Source of the DNA: Magnolia sinica
Lineage: Eukaryota > Streptophyta > Magnoliopsida > Magnoliales > Magnoliaceae
Assembly: GCF_029962835.1 (NCBI RefSeq)
Contig: NC_080573.1
Coordinates: 141,775,495 to 141,839,494, forward strand
DNA length: 64,000 bases
Reading direction: 5' to 3'
Positions within the stretch are counted from its first letter, which is position 1, and each line of letters starts with the position of its first letter. Both the position numbers and the translations under genes were made by a program. Below are positions 10,916-23,191 of this stretch, one piece after another. The notes under the pieces were generated by a model. The model was given only the letters and a program-made list of their open reading frames with translations. It ran no database searches and had not been told where the DNA came from.

Positions 10916-12400
10916 TAGATCCTTTGATTGAAGGACTAGTAAATAACTAGTCCTATATACATCAAAGAGAATTAGGCTGAGTCCAATATCATGAGCTACC
11001 GTTGTTAGTAACCTAACTTATACAAATGAAGATCCCATGCCATATGTTTCAAATGGGTAAACAACAAGACACTAGGATATGTTTAGCACTGCGATAAGAA
11101 AACCCTTCCTATGATGTAGGTAGTGCAAACAATAATTAGTAAGGTTGAGTCTCGAACTCTTAATTAATTTGTATGTCAGTTACTGCATACACTTGATGGA
11201 ATTCACTTATACTAGTATGGAGGTGATGCCATTTTTTATAAGAACTTGGACGAATTTTCTAGAGTACCAGTGAAATTTAGGTAAATGTGCATGGCCAAAA
11301 ATCATCAAACCACATAATCATATGTATTGGAACAATTGTGTAAGTGGCATGTGTAGCCATTTTATATTAACAAGAGTCTATTTCAAGACTATTTGTCATC
11401 CGACTCCTGTGAACCTATTTTATCTATTCTAAGTATCAATTCAAGTCTATTAGACATCGATTAATGCACAATTATTCCCGTCTAACCCGAAAGTTGTTAT
11501 TTTTAAACATGTGGGAGATTCTTATATTTTAGTGTTTCAAAATAAAATAAAATTTTTAAACAGATTGAAAAATCCCTAAAAAAAATCATTTCAAAAAACA
11601 AGAAATGCATTTTGTCTTATAGTAGTGTGGATTTAGTCCCACATTGGATGACTAATGAGAAAATTTTGAATTTATAAGAAGAGGATTTTATATAGGGCTT
11701 AGGCCCCTTCGCGGCATGCGATTTTGGTTGTTTGAGGAGGCTATGCCAACAACCCCAACCCATGCCATGAATCAGTCACGCACGCATGCCAAGCTTGGTT
11801 GTGGATGTGGCATAATGTGGTGTGGTTAATGCGTGCAGATATACTTGTTAGAGCTTAAATGTTTTTTGCTGCTTTTAAAAATTTGGTATTCTTTTTGCAA
11901 TAATTGAGTAGAATGGTCACCTTTCGGGATTTTGAACCAACATTCATCTCTTTTGGAAAAACCCAACAATCATATTTGTTGGAAGGGGTGCTTTTGCACC
12001 CATTAATGACTTACATAAAAGTCTATAAAAGGAATTTCTTCAGTTCCAATTCTTGAATTTATGAAAATACAAAGTATTTTTTCTCTCTGTTTGTTTTAGT
12101 TGGGTCTTTAGGTTAGATATATAGTGATGGTTTAGGTCTTCATATATCGAGTGCACATATGTGATAAGACAACGTTTAACGGTATATTAGAGATTGATTG
12201 TTCGGTATTTCTGTTACACTACGAACAACGTTCACAAGATGATAAATCAATTTCAAAGCCAAGTTAAGTGTGTCATGCCTCCTATTCCAATAAATTATTC
12301 TATTATTTTTAACTCAAGTTTTTATTTCTATTTTAAATTTTTTATTACACTTTTATCTAAAAAATTTAAAATTATAAATTTACATATTCAAAATTTCTAA
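10916..12400 (+). mobile_element. 3' end of the older Copia, probable LTR from about 11520
   Basis: The first 50 bases complete the RNase H relic. The next 550 bases are non-coding 3' sequence. A GTGGGAGATT polypurine-like stretch at about 11511 precedes AT-rich sequence with a TATA-like TATAAAAGG near 12024-12032, as in a Copia LTR. The right end, near 12400, is not sharply defined, no partner LTR is in the window and no target duplication was found. Confidence 0.45.
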
Positions 12401-12815
12401 CATGTGCAAGGGAGGATAATGAATTGCGGTTATCCTGTACATCGGGGGTCTTCTGTGTCATCCCTCTGGCTTTTTATTATACTCTGATTACACCGCAGAA
12501 GCGGTGTATAATCCCTCCAGGTTTTTATTGTATTCTAATTACACGAGCGAGGCGGCGCAAGTTCCAGTGCAAGTGGATTGCATGTCGGCACCACGTGATG
12601 CGCGATTTTCCCTGTACACATACTACCGAGATTTGCGCGAAGAAAGATGGAAGAATTTAATTACATTACTCATGCCAATTTGGATCATGAGCAGATCTGG
12701 TCTATCCATCAAGTGGTCCAACAGTAGAAGTTCCTATCGCCGTCATATGTTCCACAGTCAAATGAGAAAAATTGGAAGAAAAAGCCACCAAGGGTTCTAA
12801 TTGGGCGAAATCAGA
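12401..12815. other. Unassigned stretch
   Basis: A GC-richer segment with two short direct repeats (CTCTGATTACAC / TTCTAATTACACG contexts). I see no gene, RNA gene or complete element. Confidence 0.3.
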
Positions 12816-12816
12816 G

Positions 12817-13345
12817 ATAAATCAGATTGCTTACTGCGTTACTCAGTACGCATTTATCGCACTGAGTAAACTCAGTTGGGCCCACTGTGAAAGTATGTGG
12901 TTTATCCACACTGTCCATCCATTTTTCCTGCTAATTTTATGGGTTGATTTCAAAATTTAAGTAAATACAAAGCTCCAATGGACCATGACATAAGGGGCAA
13001 TGTGGAATAATGATTTCCACCGTTGAAACCTTCCTGGGGCCTACAGTAACGTTTATTTGTCATCCAACCTGTTGATAAGATCACAAAGACATGGATGGAG
13101 AGATACCACGAACATCAACTTGATCCAAAACTTCTGTGGCCTAAGAAGTTTTCAATAGTAAGGTTCAATCACACCATTTCCTGTGGTGTGACCCACTTGT
13201 GCTTTGGATATGCTTCCATTTTGCGTCCAAGTCCTAAAATTATCTTTTAACATGGATGGATGAATGGAGTGAATAAAATAATAAATAACGGTGGACCCCA
13301 CGGAGTTTACTGAGTACGCAATCCGCTTCCTCATCACACACGCAT
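12817..13345. mobile_element. MITE, GTCCATCC-core family, GCGTACTCAGTA ends
   Basis: The ends are inverted: GATTGC..ACTCAGTACGC on the left and TACTGAGTACGCAATCC on the right. Inside is the non-coding core found repeatedly in the window: GTCCATCCATTTTT, a 'CATCCAACCTGTTGATAAG' motif, 'CCAAAACTTCTGTGGCC', 'TGGTGTGACCCACTTG' and 'GTGGACCCCAC'. End positions are good to about 10 bp. Confidence 0.7.
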
Positions 13346-13501
13346 GCCACGTGGCATGCATGATGCGGTTCACCTCGTTTTCGGTTGGTTATTGGGACCA
13401 GATGACGTGGCCAGCACTCGTGCTTGTGAGGTTCTGTTCGCAACTAAATACAGCTGGAATGTTCTGGAAAACGGGCGCGGGTGTTATCCACGTGACAGCT
13501 T

Positions 13502-13962
13502 AGTCGTATTACGCTTTCCGTAAGGCCCACCTTGATCATATGTTATATATCCCCTCTGTTCATCCCTTTTTACATCGTATTTTAGTACACGATTCCAAAA
13601 ATTAAGAATATATAAATATCAGGTAAACCACACCATAAGAAACATTGATGATTGATTGCTTACCATTAACAACTTCCCAAGGCCCACTGTAAGAAGATCC
13701 GTAATGTTTATCCTCCATCCAACCCGTTGATAAGGCCAAATAAAATTGGATGAAGGGAAAATACAAAGATCAGCTCGATCCAAAACTTTTGTGGCCTTTA
13801 ATGGTTATTCACCACTTTCTCCAGTGGTGTGGTCCACTTGAGATTTGAATCTATCTTATTTTTTATTATATGACTTAAAATGATCTCTTCAAATGGATGG
13901 ACGGTGTAAATATAATATATACATCATGGTGGGGCCCACACACTGCGAAATCCGCTTCCCAT
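13502..13962. mobile_element. MITE, GTCCATCC-core family, next to the SMT1 promoter
   Basis: Same core in the same order, ending GGTGGGGCCCACACACTGCGAAATCCGCTTCCC. It ends about 100 bp upstream of the SMT1 TATA box, so it forms the distal promoter. End positions are approximate. Confidence 0.65.
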
Positions 13963-14066
13963 GAATTCGGGTCAAACAAGAATCCTTTTCTCTGCTGTCT
14001 CGTCTTCTGTCACTCTCTCTAAACGGCCGAAACCGTTCTCTCTCTCCCTCCCTCTCTCTCTCCAAC

Positions 14067-14075
14067 TATATATAT
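14067..14075 (+). promoter_or_regulatory. SMT1 TATA box with pyrimidine patch
   Basis: TATATATAT lies directly after a CT-rich patch (14036-14062), a common plant core-promoter layout. It is 312 bp before the start codon. A 5'-UTR intron is plausible: a donor-like AAGTAAGC near 14182-14189 and acceptor-like TTGCAG at 14236-14241 or GTGCAG at 14357-14362. Confidence 0.6.
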
Positions 14076-14386
14076 TCCTCATTTTCTCAATTGCTTTCTC
14101 TCGGAAGAAAATCCCTGACCTAGTTTCCAGATACTTCTCTTCTTCCTCCCCCTCTTTATCCTCATTGAGCGACGAATCTTCAAGTAAGCTCTGTTTCCTC
14201 TCTCACATCCGATCCTTTTCCTATTCAATTTTGCTTGCAGATCGAAACATTCTCTTCTTTTTTTTTTTTTTTTTTTTTTTCTGCTTTTTCGATCGAGGTA
14301 TGTAACGTGAGTTCTTATAGAGAATCCCGTTTCTGATGCATTTCGAGATCTGGAATGTGCAGATCTTAGCTTCCATTTGCGAATAG

Positions 14387-15262
14387 ATGGCGAAAGCTGG
14401 AGCATTGGATCTGGCGTCCGGACTCGGAGGGAAGATCGATAAGAAGGAGGTCCTTTCTGCTGTTGAGCAGTACGTTCCTTCTCTATGTGATTCTTCTTCC
14501 CTTGAGTTTTCCTCTTTGGAATGATTTATGAAACTTCTTATTGAAAAAAATTATTTGCTTGTTACTGCATTTTATTGATAATAATAATAATAAGGGATTT
14601 TTACCGCATAATCCTCGAGGAATCTATATGTTTCCAAATAATGCCCAGTGGAGGTGTTTTCTGAGGGATGAAATTACAAAAATGCCTCGTTTAAATTTTT
14701 TCTTTAAAATAAAGTCAAGACTTGTGGGGTCCACGTGGTATGTGCATAACATCCAGCCCGTCCAACGTATGCACCCCACCATGGTGATAGCACGAACAAA
14801 ACATCCGGCTGATCAGATCATTGGATGTGCTACACTTGAATTGAGATATTTTGAATGGTGTATATTATTATTTTATTAATTGGCCCACCTTATGATTGGA
14901 TTCGCCACATATTTGGTTATTTGGTTTGTCTAATAATAATGTTGGTGTGTGTTGACACATGACACATACCACATGGGCCCCGCAGTTCATTATTAGTGTA
15001 CATCTATTGAATGGGCTGGATGTGAGACACATACCACATGGTCCCCACCATTCATTATTAGTGTGCATCTGTTGAACGGTTGGATGTGAGACACATATCA
15101 CGTTGGGGATGCAACCAAATGGCCACACAAGCCGATTGATCACATTTGAAGAAATGACCCATGTCTCACATGTGCACGCTCCACACACGTGCACAAGAAA
15201 AGGCCCACTTTCCTTTTTTAGCCCATCACTACTTCCATTTTCTTTCAAATCTCTACATTGGA

Positions 15263-15305
<43 letters not shown>

Positions 15306-18300
15306 TATATCTTTATATTAGTCAAGAAGTAATTTTAGATTTTTCTTATTTAGGTACTTTCTTATTTAAGTGCTTTATTAACTATAGTGCTTTCTTATTT
15401 AAGACTAGAGGAATGTTGAGCTTACTCACAGTCTTTCACTCATGGTCTTTGACTCTCTAGCATTCGGCTAGAGGATTGTTGGGTCTTTTCCCACAATTTC
15501 TTTCTTTCTTTTTTCTTTGATCTATTTGCTTCCCCTTTCAGAGTTGCATTAATTGGCCCCTCAATTCTTGATTCTCCACTTTGTTGTAAAGAAAAAGTAA
15601 AGGAGGGCAATAATCTAATTTCTCATCTGCTTGGGAATATTGTTTCTTAGTAAAATCCAAATCCTCAAGGATTTTTGTTGTGAAAATCCCTAGTAGTAGT
15701 AGTAGTAGCAGCAGCAGCAACAACAACAACAGCATTAATATTAATATTAACATTAATATGCAGTATAATCTTTTGCCTAAAAATAACAAAAGTCCTTGAG
15801 TGCAAGGTTACCATTGTTGGTGAAATCAAGAAAGGAAAACCCAGTGATAGATTTTGAAGTAGGTCGGCCTTGTTCCTTTCTTTAGTTGTTGCTTTAGATT
15901 GTTTTCTTTAGGATTTGGTTGTTCTGCGATAGAAAAGGTGGCACATGAAATGGATGTGGATAGATGAGGTGATTTGCAAATTGTGTAGAAGAGGGGAGGT
16001 GAAAGGAAGTGGCTGTAAAAAGCGGGTTTCTTTTGGTGTGCTGGACCCCTACCATACTTATCCACCTTTTAAGAATGGTGTTCACACTTCAACAGTAAAC
16101 ATGGCATGCTTATATGGAAATTTGGACCATAGAAATTGCTAGCATAATGGTGGATGGAGTGCACACCAAAAACAACACCTAGGTCAAGATGGTTGATGTC
16201 ATACTTTCCCCTTGGAATTTGGATCACTTAGTATTTACTTTTAATCATTTGTTTATAGTCATCAATTGGATGGTTGGGATTGCTTGATCAATAGGATTTA
16301 AGAGATGTTGTTCATCCTTAGTGCGCCCACCATTTGCGTGGTGAGGATGGCCCTACATGTGTGCCATTTGCAAGGAGATGAGTCATCAACCTTATTATAA
16401 TGGCGGTGAATATCATGGGAATCTAGCCCTCTTTTATTGGCGAGAGGATGATGTTCATTGAGGGCAATTATTCACCTTAATTACCTTCAGTGTTCTTTCT
16501 TTTGTTTAAGGCAACCTCAATTAATTGGGATAAGGCTTAGATGATGATGATTATTTCTTTTGTTTAAAAGCCCTTCTCATGACCCTTTATAATGCATGTT
16601 TTAAGCATTTGAAAAAACTGATTGCATGCAACTTTTTGCATACGGGAATTCGCATTATATGTAGTAGAGATATAAAAGTTGAATGCAATATCTGTGAATC
16701 TTCACAGAAATGAGTCTCTTTCTATTGTATTTTTTTTTGTCACACTCACTTACACACCCCACACATGCCCACACACTCACACCACAATGGGTGCTTGAAT
16801 CCATGACCTAATGTTGAAACTCTTGTGATGCTACCACTGAGCCATAGGGTCGCGGTCTCTTTCTATTGTTATCTTAGATAATATAGACATTTTGATAATA
16901 TTTTTTTCTTTTTTCTCCTCGCTCTCTTTTTTGTTTGTTTGTTTGTTTTTGTTTTTGTTTTTGTTTTTGTTTTTTTTTTTTTCTTTTACCTTTTCTAATA
17001 CAAATGGTCATTGTTATAATCAATTTGAAGATTGTTGGTCTAGGACTCTAACATTCATCTCGCACTGGTCCTCGGCTAAAGTATTACTAGGGGACTGGGG
17101 AGAGAGGAATGGGGAAGTAACATATGAAGAGAGATGTTCCTGACACTATCATCATCATCTAAGCCTTAATCCCAACCAGTGTTTTAAGTATCGATGATAT
17201 TGGCTGATATATCCCACGATATATCTTGTATCCCACGATATATCTTGTATCCCACCTGTGCGATATGAAACACACAAGTAGTGAGATATATCTGACATGT
17301 CCTATCTGGTGAGCATTTTTAATTTTCGATCCTCCCCCCCCCCCCTCCCCTATAAATCATGTTAAATAAGTGTCAAATTGTTACAAATTCATGATTTTTC
17401 ATGTTTTGCATCAAAAATCATGGAATGGAAGCTTCAATTTCAAGATTTGGGGGAGATGGGCCGAGTTGTGGAAAATTGAAAAAAAAAAAAGTTTCAATTT
17501 CTTGCAAATCGGTTGCAATCGTTGTGTCCAAACATAAAACCAAACATGTATCTAAGCCGATCTAGTGATTCTTCTTTTGCTTTTGAATGTATTGCTCGTG
17601 TTTCCACACATCTTCTTACATTTATAAATTATACGAGTAGACTTTGAATATACTTGCATCAACAATATTTCATTGTTGATGCAAGTATATCGATGTATTT
17701 TTTAACAATCATTCAAGTTTTATTGAAAAATTCCACCAATTTCCCAATGTTTCCCCATGTTTCTAACAACAACAATACATTATGCGATACAACCGATATA
17801 TCCCATGCGATAACCAATGCGTATCCGTATCCAAGGGTACGATACATAACGTGATACAAATATTTCGAACACTGATCCCTACTAATCAGGTGTTATATAT
17901 AGTAGAGATACACAAATTGAATGCAATATCTGTTGATCTTCACAGAAATGAGCTCTTTCTGGTATTATCTTAGATAAGACGGACATTTTGATAATCTTTT
18001 CTTTCTTTCTATTTTTGTTTTTTTCTTTTGTTTTTCTCTTTTGAGATAATGCAAATTGTCATTGTTATAATCAACAAATCGGCATTGAAGATTGGTCCAG
18101 GACTCTGACATTCATCTTGCACTGTCACACCGGTCCTCAGCTAAAGATTGAACAAGAGGACTGGGGAGAGAGGAATGGGGAATTTACATATATAGAGAGA
18201 TGTTCCTGACTTGTGTGCTGGTTATCAGTCATCATCATGTCACCGATTACTGTTATCATCATCCAAGCCTTATCCCAACAAATTGGGGTGTCACTGATTA

Positions 18301-21300
18301 CTGTATTTGATTTATTTTGGTTGTTAATCTTTTTTGCTATAATCCAGGTATGAGAAGTATCATGTCTATTATGGAGGAGAGGAGGAAGCGAGAAAAGCTA
18401 ACTACACTGACATGGTTAGAGAACAATTTTTTTTTTTTTGTTTAATTTGTTTATCAAAAATGACTTCCATTGTTTATGGGATCCTCCACTTGGCCACATG
18501 TTGTGTCATTTTATTCAATTTAAGTTCCACTTTTTGGTATTAACTATACTTGGGCATAATACATTAGGAAAATGTTGTTTAGCAAAAAATGCATGATTTT
18601 CTCTTTCCTTCTCCATTCCATCAAAAAAGGTTTTTCTCATTGTGTTGCAAGCATTAATATGGGGGACTGCAGAAACGGTTGCGATCCAACTTTGGCTTTT
18701 TTGAATTGTGTTTATATCTCATAGATGTTTGATTCTCAAGAAATACCTCTCTTGACTGAAAGTCTCAAACAGAATTTTATGTTTCCTTCAGACAGATGAA
18801 CATATAACCAGCATAGAGTGATTGGTTCTCATTATTTCATATTTAAAAGTGAACTTACACTTAACTTCCATTTGAACATCTATATGGTTCACTTTGCAGG
18901 TAAACAAATACTACGATCTTGTCACCAGCTTTTATGAATTTGGCTGGGGCGAGTCCTTCCATTTTGCACCCAGGTTAGTGTATTAGAGACTTTCTGGTGT
19001 TTCATTCCTTTTCTTACAGATGCAGAGACACTTAAATCATAAGTTGGATATGGATCTTTTTTGCATCTCCATGATTTCTTGGATCCTCCTATTGGAGATG
19101 AACTACAAGTTTAAATTACTTCTGCAGATGGGAAGGGGAGTCACTTCGTGAAAGCATCAAACGGCATGAGCACTTTCTTGCTCTACAACTGAGTTTGAAG
19201 CCTGGAATGAAGGTTTTGTTAAGCATTTCTTGAAAATGATGGAACTTATGTCCAAAGGAAATCTTGTGGAGATCCTGTAAATTTGGTCCCTGGCTTCTTG
19301 TTGTAGGTGTTGGATGTGGGATGTGGAATTGGTGGACCCCTACGGGAAATTGCTAGGTTTAGGTAATCAAATGTCTTCAGTTGATTTTTTTTTTTCCTTC
19401 TTTTCTCAAACAGTGGAACTATTCTACTTTAGTTCTCAAGGTCTCTTCAGATCTTGTTCTGTACTAGCTATCATGTACGATTTGGTGAAAACTGTCCTTT
19501 CAAATTTCAACTTCCTGCATAATTATGTCTCGACTTTAAATTTGATTTCAATACGGTGAGATTAGGCATCATGATTGAATGCAAGAGTTAACCTGAATCC
19601 CAATTCCTATCAAGTAATCCAGTTAATCAGGTCTCAATAATTTCCCAAAGTTACATTTTTAAGAACTGATGGATAAAAATGAGAATTACTTGGTGGAAGA
19701 AATTCTCACTTATGGATCTTCAAAGTGTGAGGGAATTTGCTTCATGCCAGAATTAATTTTATGATGGAGTTACTGATGCATCCGATCTCTCCCCATTATC
19801 ACGAGGATTTCATCGCCTTATGAAAAGTTTTGTGCATAGTTCAAAAGACCCAAAAACTCAACTCGACTCAAATGCCCAGCTGGGTTGGGTTTGGCTCAAG
19901 AGCCTTACTTGACTCAACTCGATAATTAATAACAAAATTAAGATTGTAGTGATGGTATTAAATGTTCTTAAGCTTGGTGAAGAGAATGAAATAGTAAAAA
20001 AAAAAAAAAACTGCATTAATATTCCACAGGTAAAGGACATTGGTTATCTTGAAGGGGTTGAGGGTCGGAATCTCTTCCCGTCACTTTACAGTATTAAACA
20101 AATTCTTTGATAGTGAGTAACTTGGCTTGAGTCATTATGAGTCGCATTGACTCTACTGAGTATGCGATGCTTGATGAGTCTCAATGAAACCATGCTGAGT
20201 CAAACTCAATAGTGACTTTCCCATCGACTCAGCTTGAATTCTCACCGAGTCGAGTTGAGTCGGTTTGAGTCGACTCGGCGAGTTCCAGAATTATGGTTTA
20301 ATGTCAGTTTACTTGCTTTGCTTGTTACATTGGCACAGCAGACTTACAGCCTCCATATATCACATCATCATGGATCATCAGGTTCCATCTGTTATACTAT
20401 TTGCGCATAGTATTGATGCCTGCATGCCTTCCAATACACATTCTGAAATGTTTCTTTTTCCTGCAGAAACATGGAGGCTGTCTTCTGCTATATTTATCTT
20501 TACCTTGAATTTGGCATCTTGAGCATAAACAACTTGGATCAAATTAGGCATGAACACAGGCACATACGCATTCTATCAGTTAAACATTCACACCAAAAAA
20601 AGGAGTTTTCTCAAACCCCATTGCCATCTTAATTACCTAATGAAAGGAAAAAAAAAACCATTGATAAAAGGTGCTGTCGTTTGTTTCACGGTATTTTCCC
20701 TTTTCAAATGCTGTCCTGGCACAGGTTGGAAGTTACTAGTGACTTTGGGCACACAACAGTTGCACTTCTATGATTTTTTATTTTTTTTGTTTTTGTTTTG
20801 AGAGTTGGGAATGATGTTTTTGTGTCTATTGCAGCTCAACATCTGTTACAGGACTGAATAACAATGAATACCAGATTACAAGAGGCACTGTGAGTATATT
20901 TTAATTTTTTGCTGTATGATGAGAGATGCATATGACACTCTTGAGATGGGTACCTTTACAACTGGACTTTGATTTGTTTGGTTTTCCATAGACAGGCTTC
21001 CTATTTAATTTGTTAATGGCATTATTCTTACTGTCATTGCTCCACAGGAACTCAACCGCTTAGCAGGAGTGGACAAAATCTGCAACTTTGTGAAAGTTAG
21101 TTCTTCTTCTTTATCTCTTTTTGAAAGCTCATCCCATTTCTTCTTTCTTTCTTTGTCAAGAAGGTCATTTCTTCCTAAGCCAACATTTCAATCCTAAATG
21201 CTTTCCTGTGTTGCTGTTGCTGGTGTATTTGTAAATCTATATCAGACTCGTCAATATTTCTCTTTCTTGTTTTCTGTTGCTGTAGGCCGACTTCATGAAG

Positions 21301-22592
21301 ATGCCAATTTCTGAAAATTCTTTTGACGCAGTATATGCAATAGAAGCCACCTGCCATGCACCAGATGCAGTATGTGATTCATACAAAGCCATATCTATCC
21401 AGCAGTAGTTTCTTGTCCATGCCTGCAGATAAATGTTTCACTTCCCAGATCCTTTATATCCTTGGTTTCAAACTCACACATCTATTTATTTTTTGATTGA
21501 AAACAAGCTTGGGTGTTACAAAGAGATTCTTAGGGTACTGAAGCCTGGTCAATATTTTGCGGCATATGAATGGTGTATGACTGATTCGTTTGATCCCAAG
21601 AACAAAAATCACCAGAAAATCAAGGTTCACACCATATAACGGATAAACTGATACCCTTTCCTTTCTATGCATCCACTTGTCCATAATGAACTTATTTTGT
21701 GGAAACAGGCAGAAATTGAGATCGGTGATGGCCTTCCTGACATACGATCAACAAGGCAATGCCTTGAAGCTTTGAAGCTTGCTGGATTTGAGGTAAGCTG
21801 ACCTGATTGCTGCATTTCCCCTTGCCCAAGCTTGAATAAGGATGATGTTATAGTGTAACTTGGACTTGCTCGTTTTTGTAGGTTGTATGGGAGAAAGACC
21901 TAGCTGTAGACTCCCCTGTACCTTGGTATTTGCCTTTGGATAGAAGTCGCTTCTCTATAAGCAGCTTCCGTTTAACAGCTGTTGGACGTTTCATCACTAG
22001 AAACATGGTATCTGGGATTTTTCTGACCCTTTCTTGTCTTGATATCAGTTGAATAGTCTGAAGAATTCTGGTTTCTTCCTTTAAAATCTTGGTTAACAGT
22101 AAATAAGCAAACCCTTTGCTTTCTTGTTTTCATTTTTAGGTCAAAGCTTTGGAATTTTTAGGGCTTGCACCTGAAGGAAGCCAAAGAGTTTCATCTTTTC
22201 TTGAACAAGCTGCAGAGGGGCTTGTTGAAGGCGGGAGGTGAGCTCATAAATCATGTCAAACTGCTGGTTTGTGTGTGCGCGTGTGTGTTTCCCCTTCTCG
22301 CATATACTCATTTTTCTCCCAAAAACCATGTTCTGAATGTGGGACCAAAATACACGAGTAGTTCTAAGTTTGATGAAAATGCTACCAATGTTCATTTTGC
22401 ATTTCTCTTGTTTGTTTCAATTTCTCTATAGTCTCAGACTCCTGGTTAATTTAATTGGCTGTTGGCTATCTTTTCAAGTGAGGCCATAAGCAGTCACTGA
22501 CGAATGTGAGTGTCATGAAATTGGGCAGGAAAGAGATATTCACACCAATGTACTTCTTCTTGGCTAGGAAGCCAACTGCAGAAGCTCACTGA
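14387..22592 (+). CDS. SMT1: Cycloartenol C-24 methyltransferase (sterol methyltransferase 1)
   Basis: The enzyme transfers a methyl group from S-adenosylmethionine to C-24 of cycloartenol, the first step committing carbon to C-24 alkylated phytosterols, at the endoplasmic reticulum. Coding exons: 14387-14469, 18348-18414, 18900-18973, 19128-19212, 19307-19362, 20835-20889, 21048-21095, 21286-21369, 21508-21624, 21709-21792, 21882-22007, 22140-22237 and 22529-22592. All introns are GT-AG and the phases join into 346 residues, close to the usual length. Visible motifs: aromatic sterol-binding stretch [11 protein letters not shown] (62-72), SAM motif [10 protein letters not shown] (104-113), [13 protein letters not shown] (127-139), [13 protein letters not shown] (170-182) and [14 protein letters not shown] (194-207). 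The start [16 protein letters not shown] matches SMT1 proteins. The intron 8 acceptor (ACAAG) is weak, but the frame and homology support it. Family SMT2 is less likely because the N-terminal membrane segment is absent. The frame is intact throughout, so the gene is probably functional. Confidence 0.96.
14956..15105. repeat. Short tandem repeat in SMT1 intron 1 (about 64-bp unit)
   Basis: Two units and part of a third, each starting GACACATACCACATGG and containing TTCATTATTAGTGT and GGATGTGA. They lie within a sequence that begins near 14700 with MITE-like GTGGGGTCCACGTGG. Confidence 0.7.
15262..15305. repeat. (ATT)n microsatellite
   Basis: About 14 uninterrupted TAT/ATT triplets in SMT1 intron 1. 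A second triplet tract, mixed TAG/CAG/CAA, lies at 15692-15735. Confidence 0.9.
16640..17171. repeat. Intron 1 tandem duplication, copy 1
   Basis: Contains 'GAATGCAATATCTGTGAATC', 'ATCTTAGATAATATAGACAT' and 'GGACTGGGGAGAGAGG' in the same order as 17890-18290. Copy 1 carries a SINE (16729-16854) that copy 2 lacks. A TTTTTG-rich run lies at 16930-16985. Confidence 0.8.
16729..16854 (-). mobile_element. tRNA-derived SINE (family A)
   Basis: On the minus strand it has an A-box-like TGGCTCAGTGGTAG, a B-box-like GGTCATGGATTCAAGC, the TGTGGTGTGAGTGTGTGGG body and a poly-A tail. A perfect 15-bp target duplication GTCTCTTTCTATTGT is at 16714-16728 and 16855-16869. The corresponding empty site is visible in the second copy of the intron duplication near 17950. 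Confidence 0.85.
17172..17878. mobile_element. CGATA-type terminal-inverted-repeat element
   Basis: Left end AGTGTTTTAAGTATCGATGATATTGG.. and right end ..AATATTTCGAACACTG are inverted. Subterminal ATATCCCACGATATATC repeats are present. There is no coding. It separates the two copies of the intron duplication. Related ends occur at about 46517 and 48893. Confidence 0.6.
17890..18290. repeat. Intron 1 tandem duplication, copy 2
   Basis: Homologous to 16640-17171 but without the SINE. It includes GAATGCAATATCTGTTGATC and GGACTGGGGAGAGAGG. It ends about 60 bp before exon 2 of SMT1. Confidence 0.8.
19838..20290. mobile_element. GAGTCGAG-rich inverted-repeat element in SMT1 intron 5
   Basis: Left: AACTCAACTCGACTC and ACTTGACTCAACTCG. 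Right: CCGAGTCGAGTTGAGTCGG and GTCGACTCGGCGAG. Imperfect inverted termini made of GAGTCGA units surround a non-coding middle. A similar element is at 52380-52861. The ends are approximate. Confidence 0.5.
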
Positions 22593-22800
22593 AAGGTTTG
22601 AAGGTTGTATGGGGAAGTGTAAAGCGGGGTTTGTTCTTCGGATGTCAAATTGAAAACGATGTGCTTTCTACATAATAGAATCTTGTATTTGGTTGCTTTG
22701 TCTACTTTCGAATCTGTAACAGGAAAACATCTCCTGATTGAGCTCTGACTTTTGCATGGATGATTTTAGGACCTACCATAGCTTAGAAATGATTAATTAG
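22593..22800 (+). other. SMT1 3' UTR and likely poly-A region
   Basis: The AT-rich tail after the stop contains CATAATAGAATC and TTGTATTTGG near 22670-22690, plausible near-upstream polyadenylation elements. No clear AATAAA is present. Confidence 0.4.
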
Positions 22801-23191
22801 CCCTGCTCACAGGACTTCTTCTGCTCTGTTGCCAAGGATTTGGAGTGCATAGGTGAGCCACGCTCATATGAGCCCAATGTGGAAGCCACTTCAAGTGGGA
22901 CCTTCACCCCATACCCAAAAAAAGAAAAAAGAAAACACACACACACACACACACAAATTGAACCCTCCAGCCAAGGTATCAAATGGTTGGGCTCTCCCGA
23001 TGGGCCGATCATGCACACACATTTTGACATTTATGAGCTGTTGATCTTCTACTGACTTCCCAGTATCAATGTGGTTGCACCTTATAAGGCCCACGCACTT
23101 GTTTGGCTGACTACTGGTCTGCCCATTTCATCTGGCTTAAGCAGTTGTCATGGGGACAAATTTTAGAGGTGGTGTGGCCTATTTACAATAA

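Noticed and set aside
13961-14305. 114-residue plus-strand frame before SMT1
   Set aside because: Low-complexity Ser/Leu/Phe translation of a CT-rich leader and a poly-T run; it overlaps the TATA box and 5' UTR.
15161-15460. Frame with a poly-Tyr or poly-Leu run
   Set aside because: Translation of the ATT microsatellite in SMT1 intron 1.
16729-16854. Possible tRNA gene (A and B boxes)
   Set aside because: No cloverleaf can be made; the poly-A tail and target duplication show it is a SINE.
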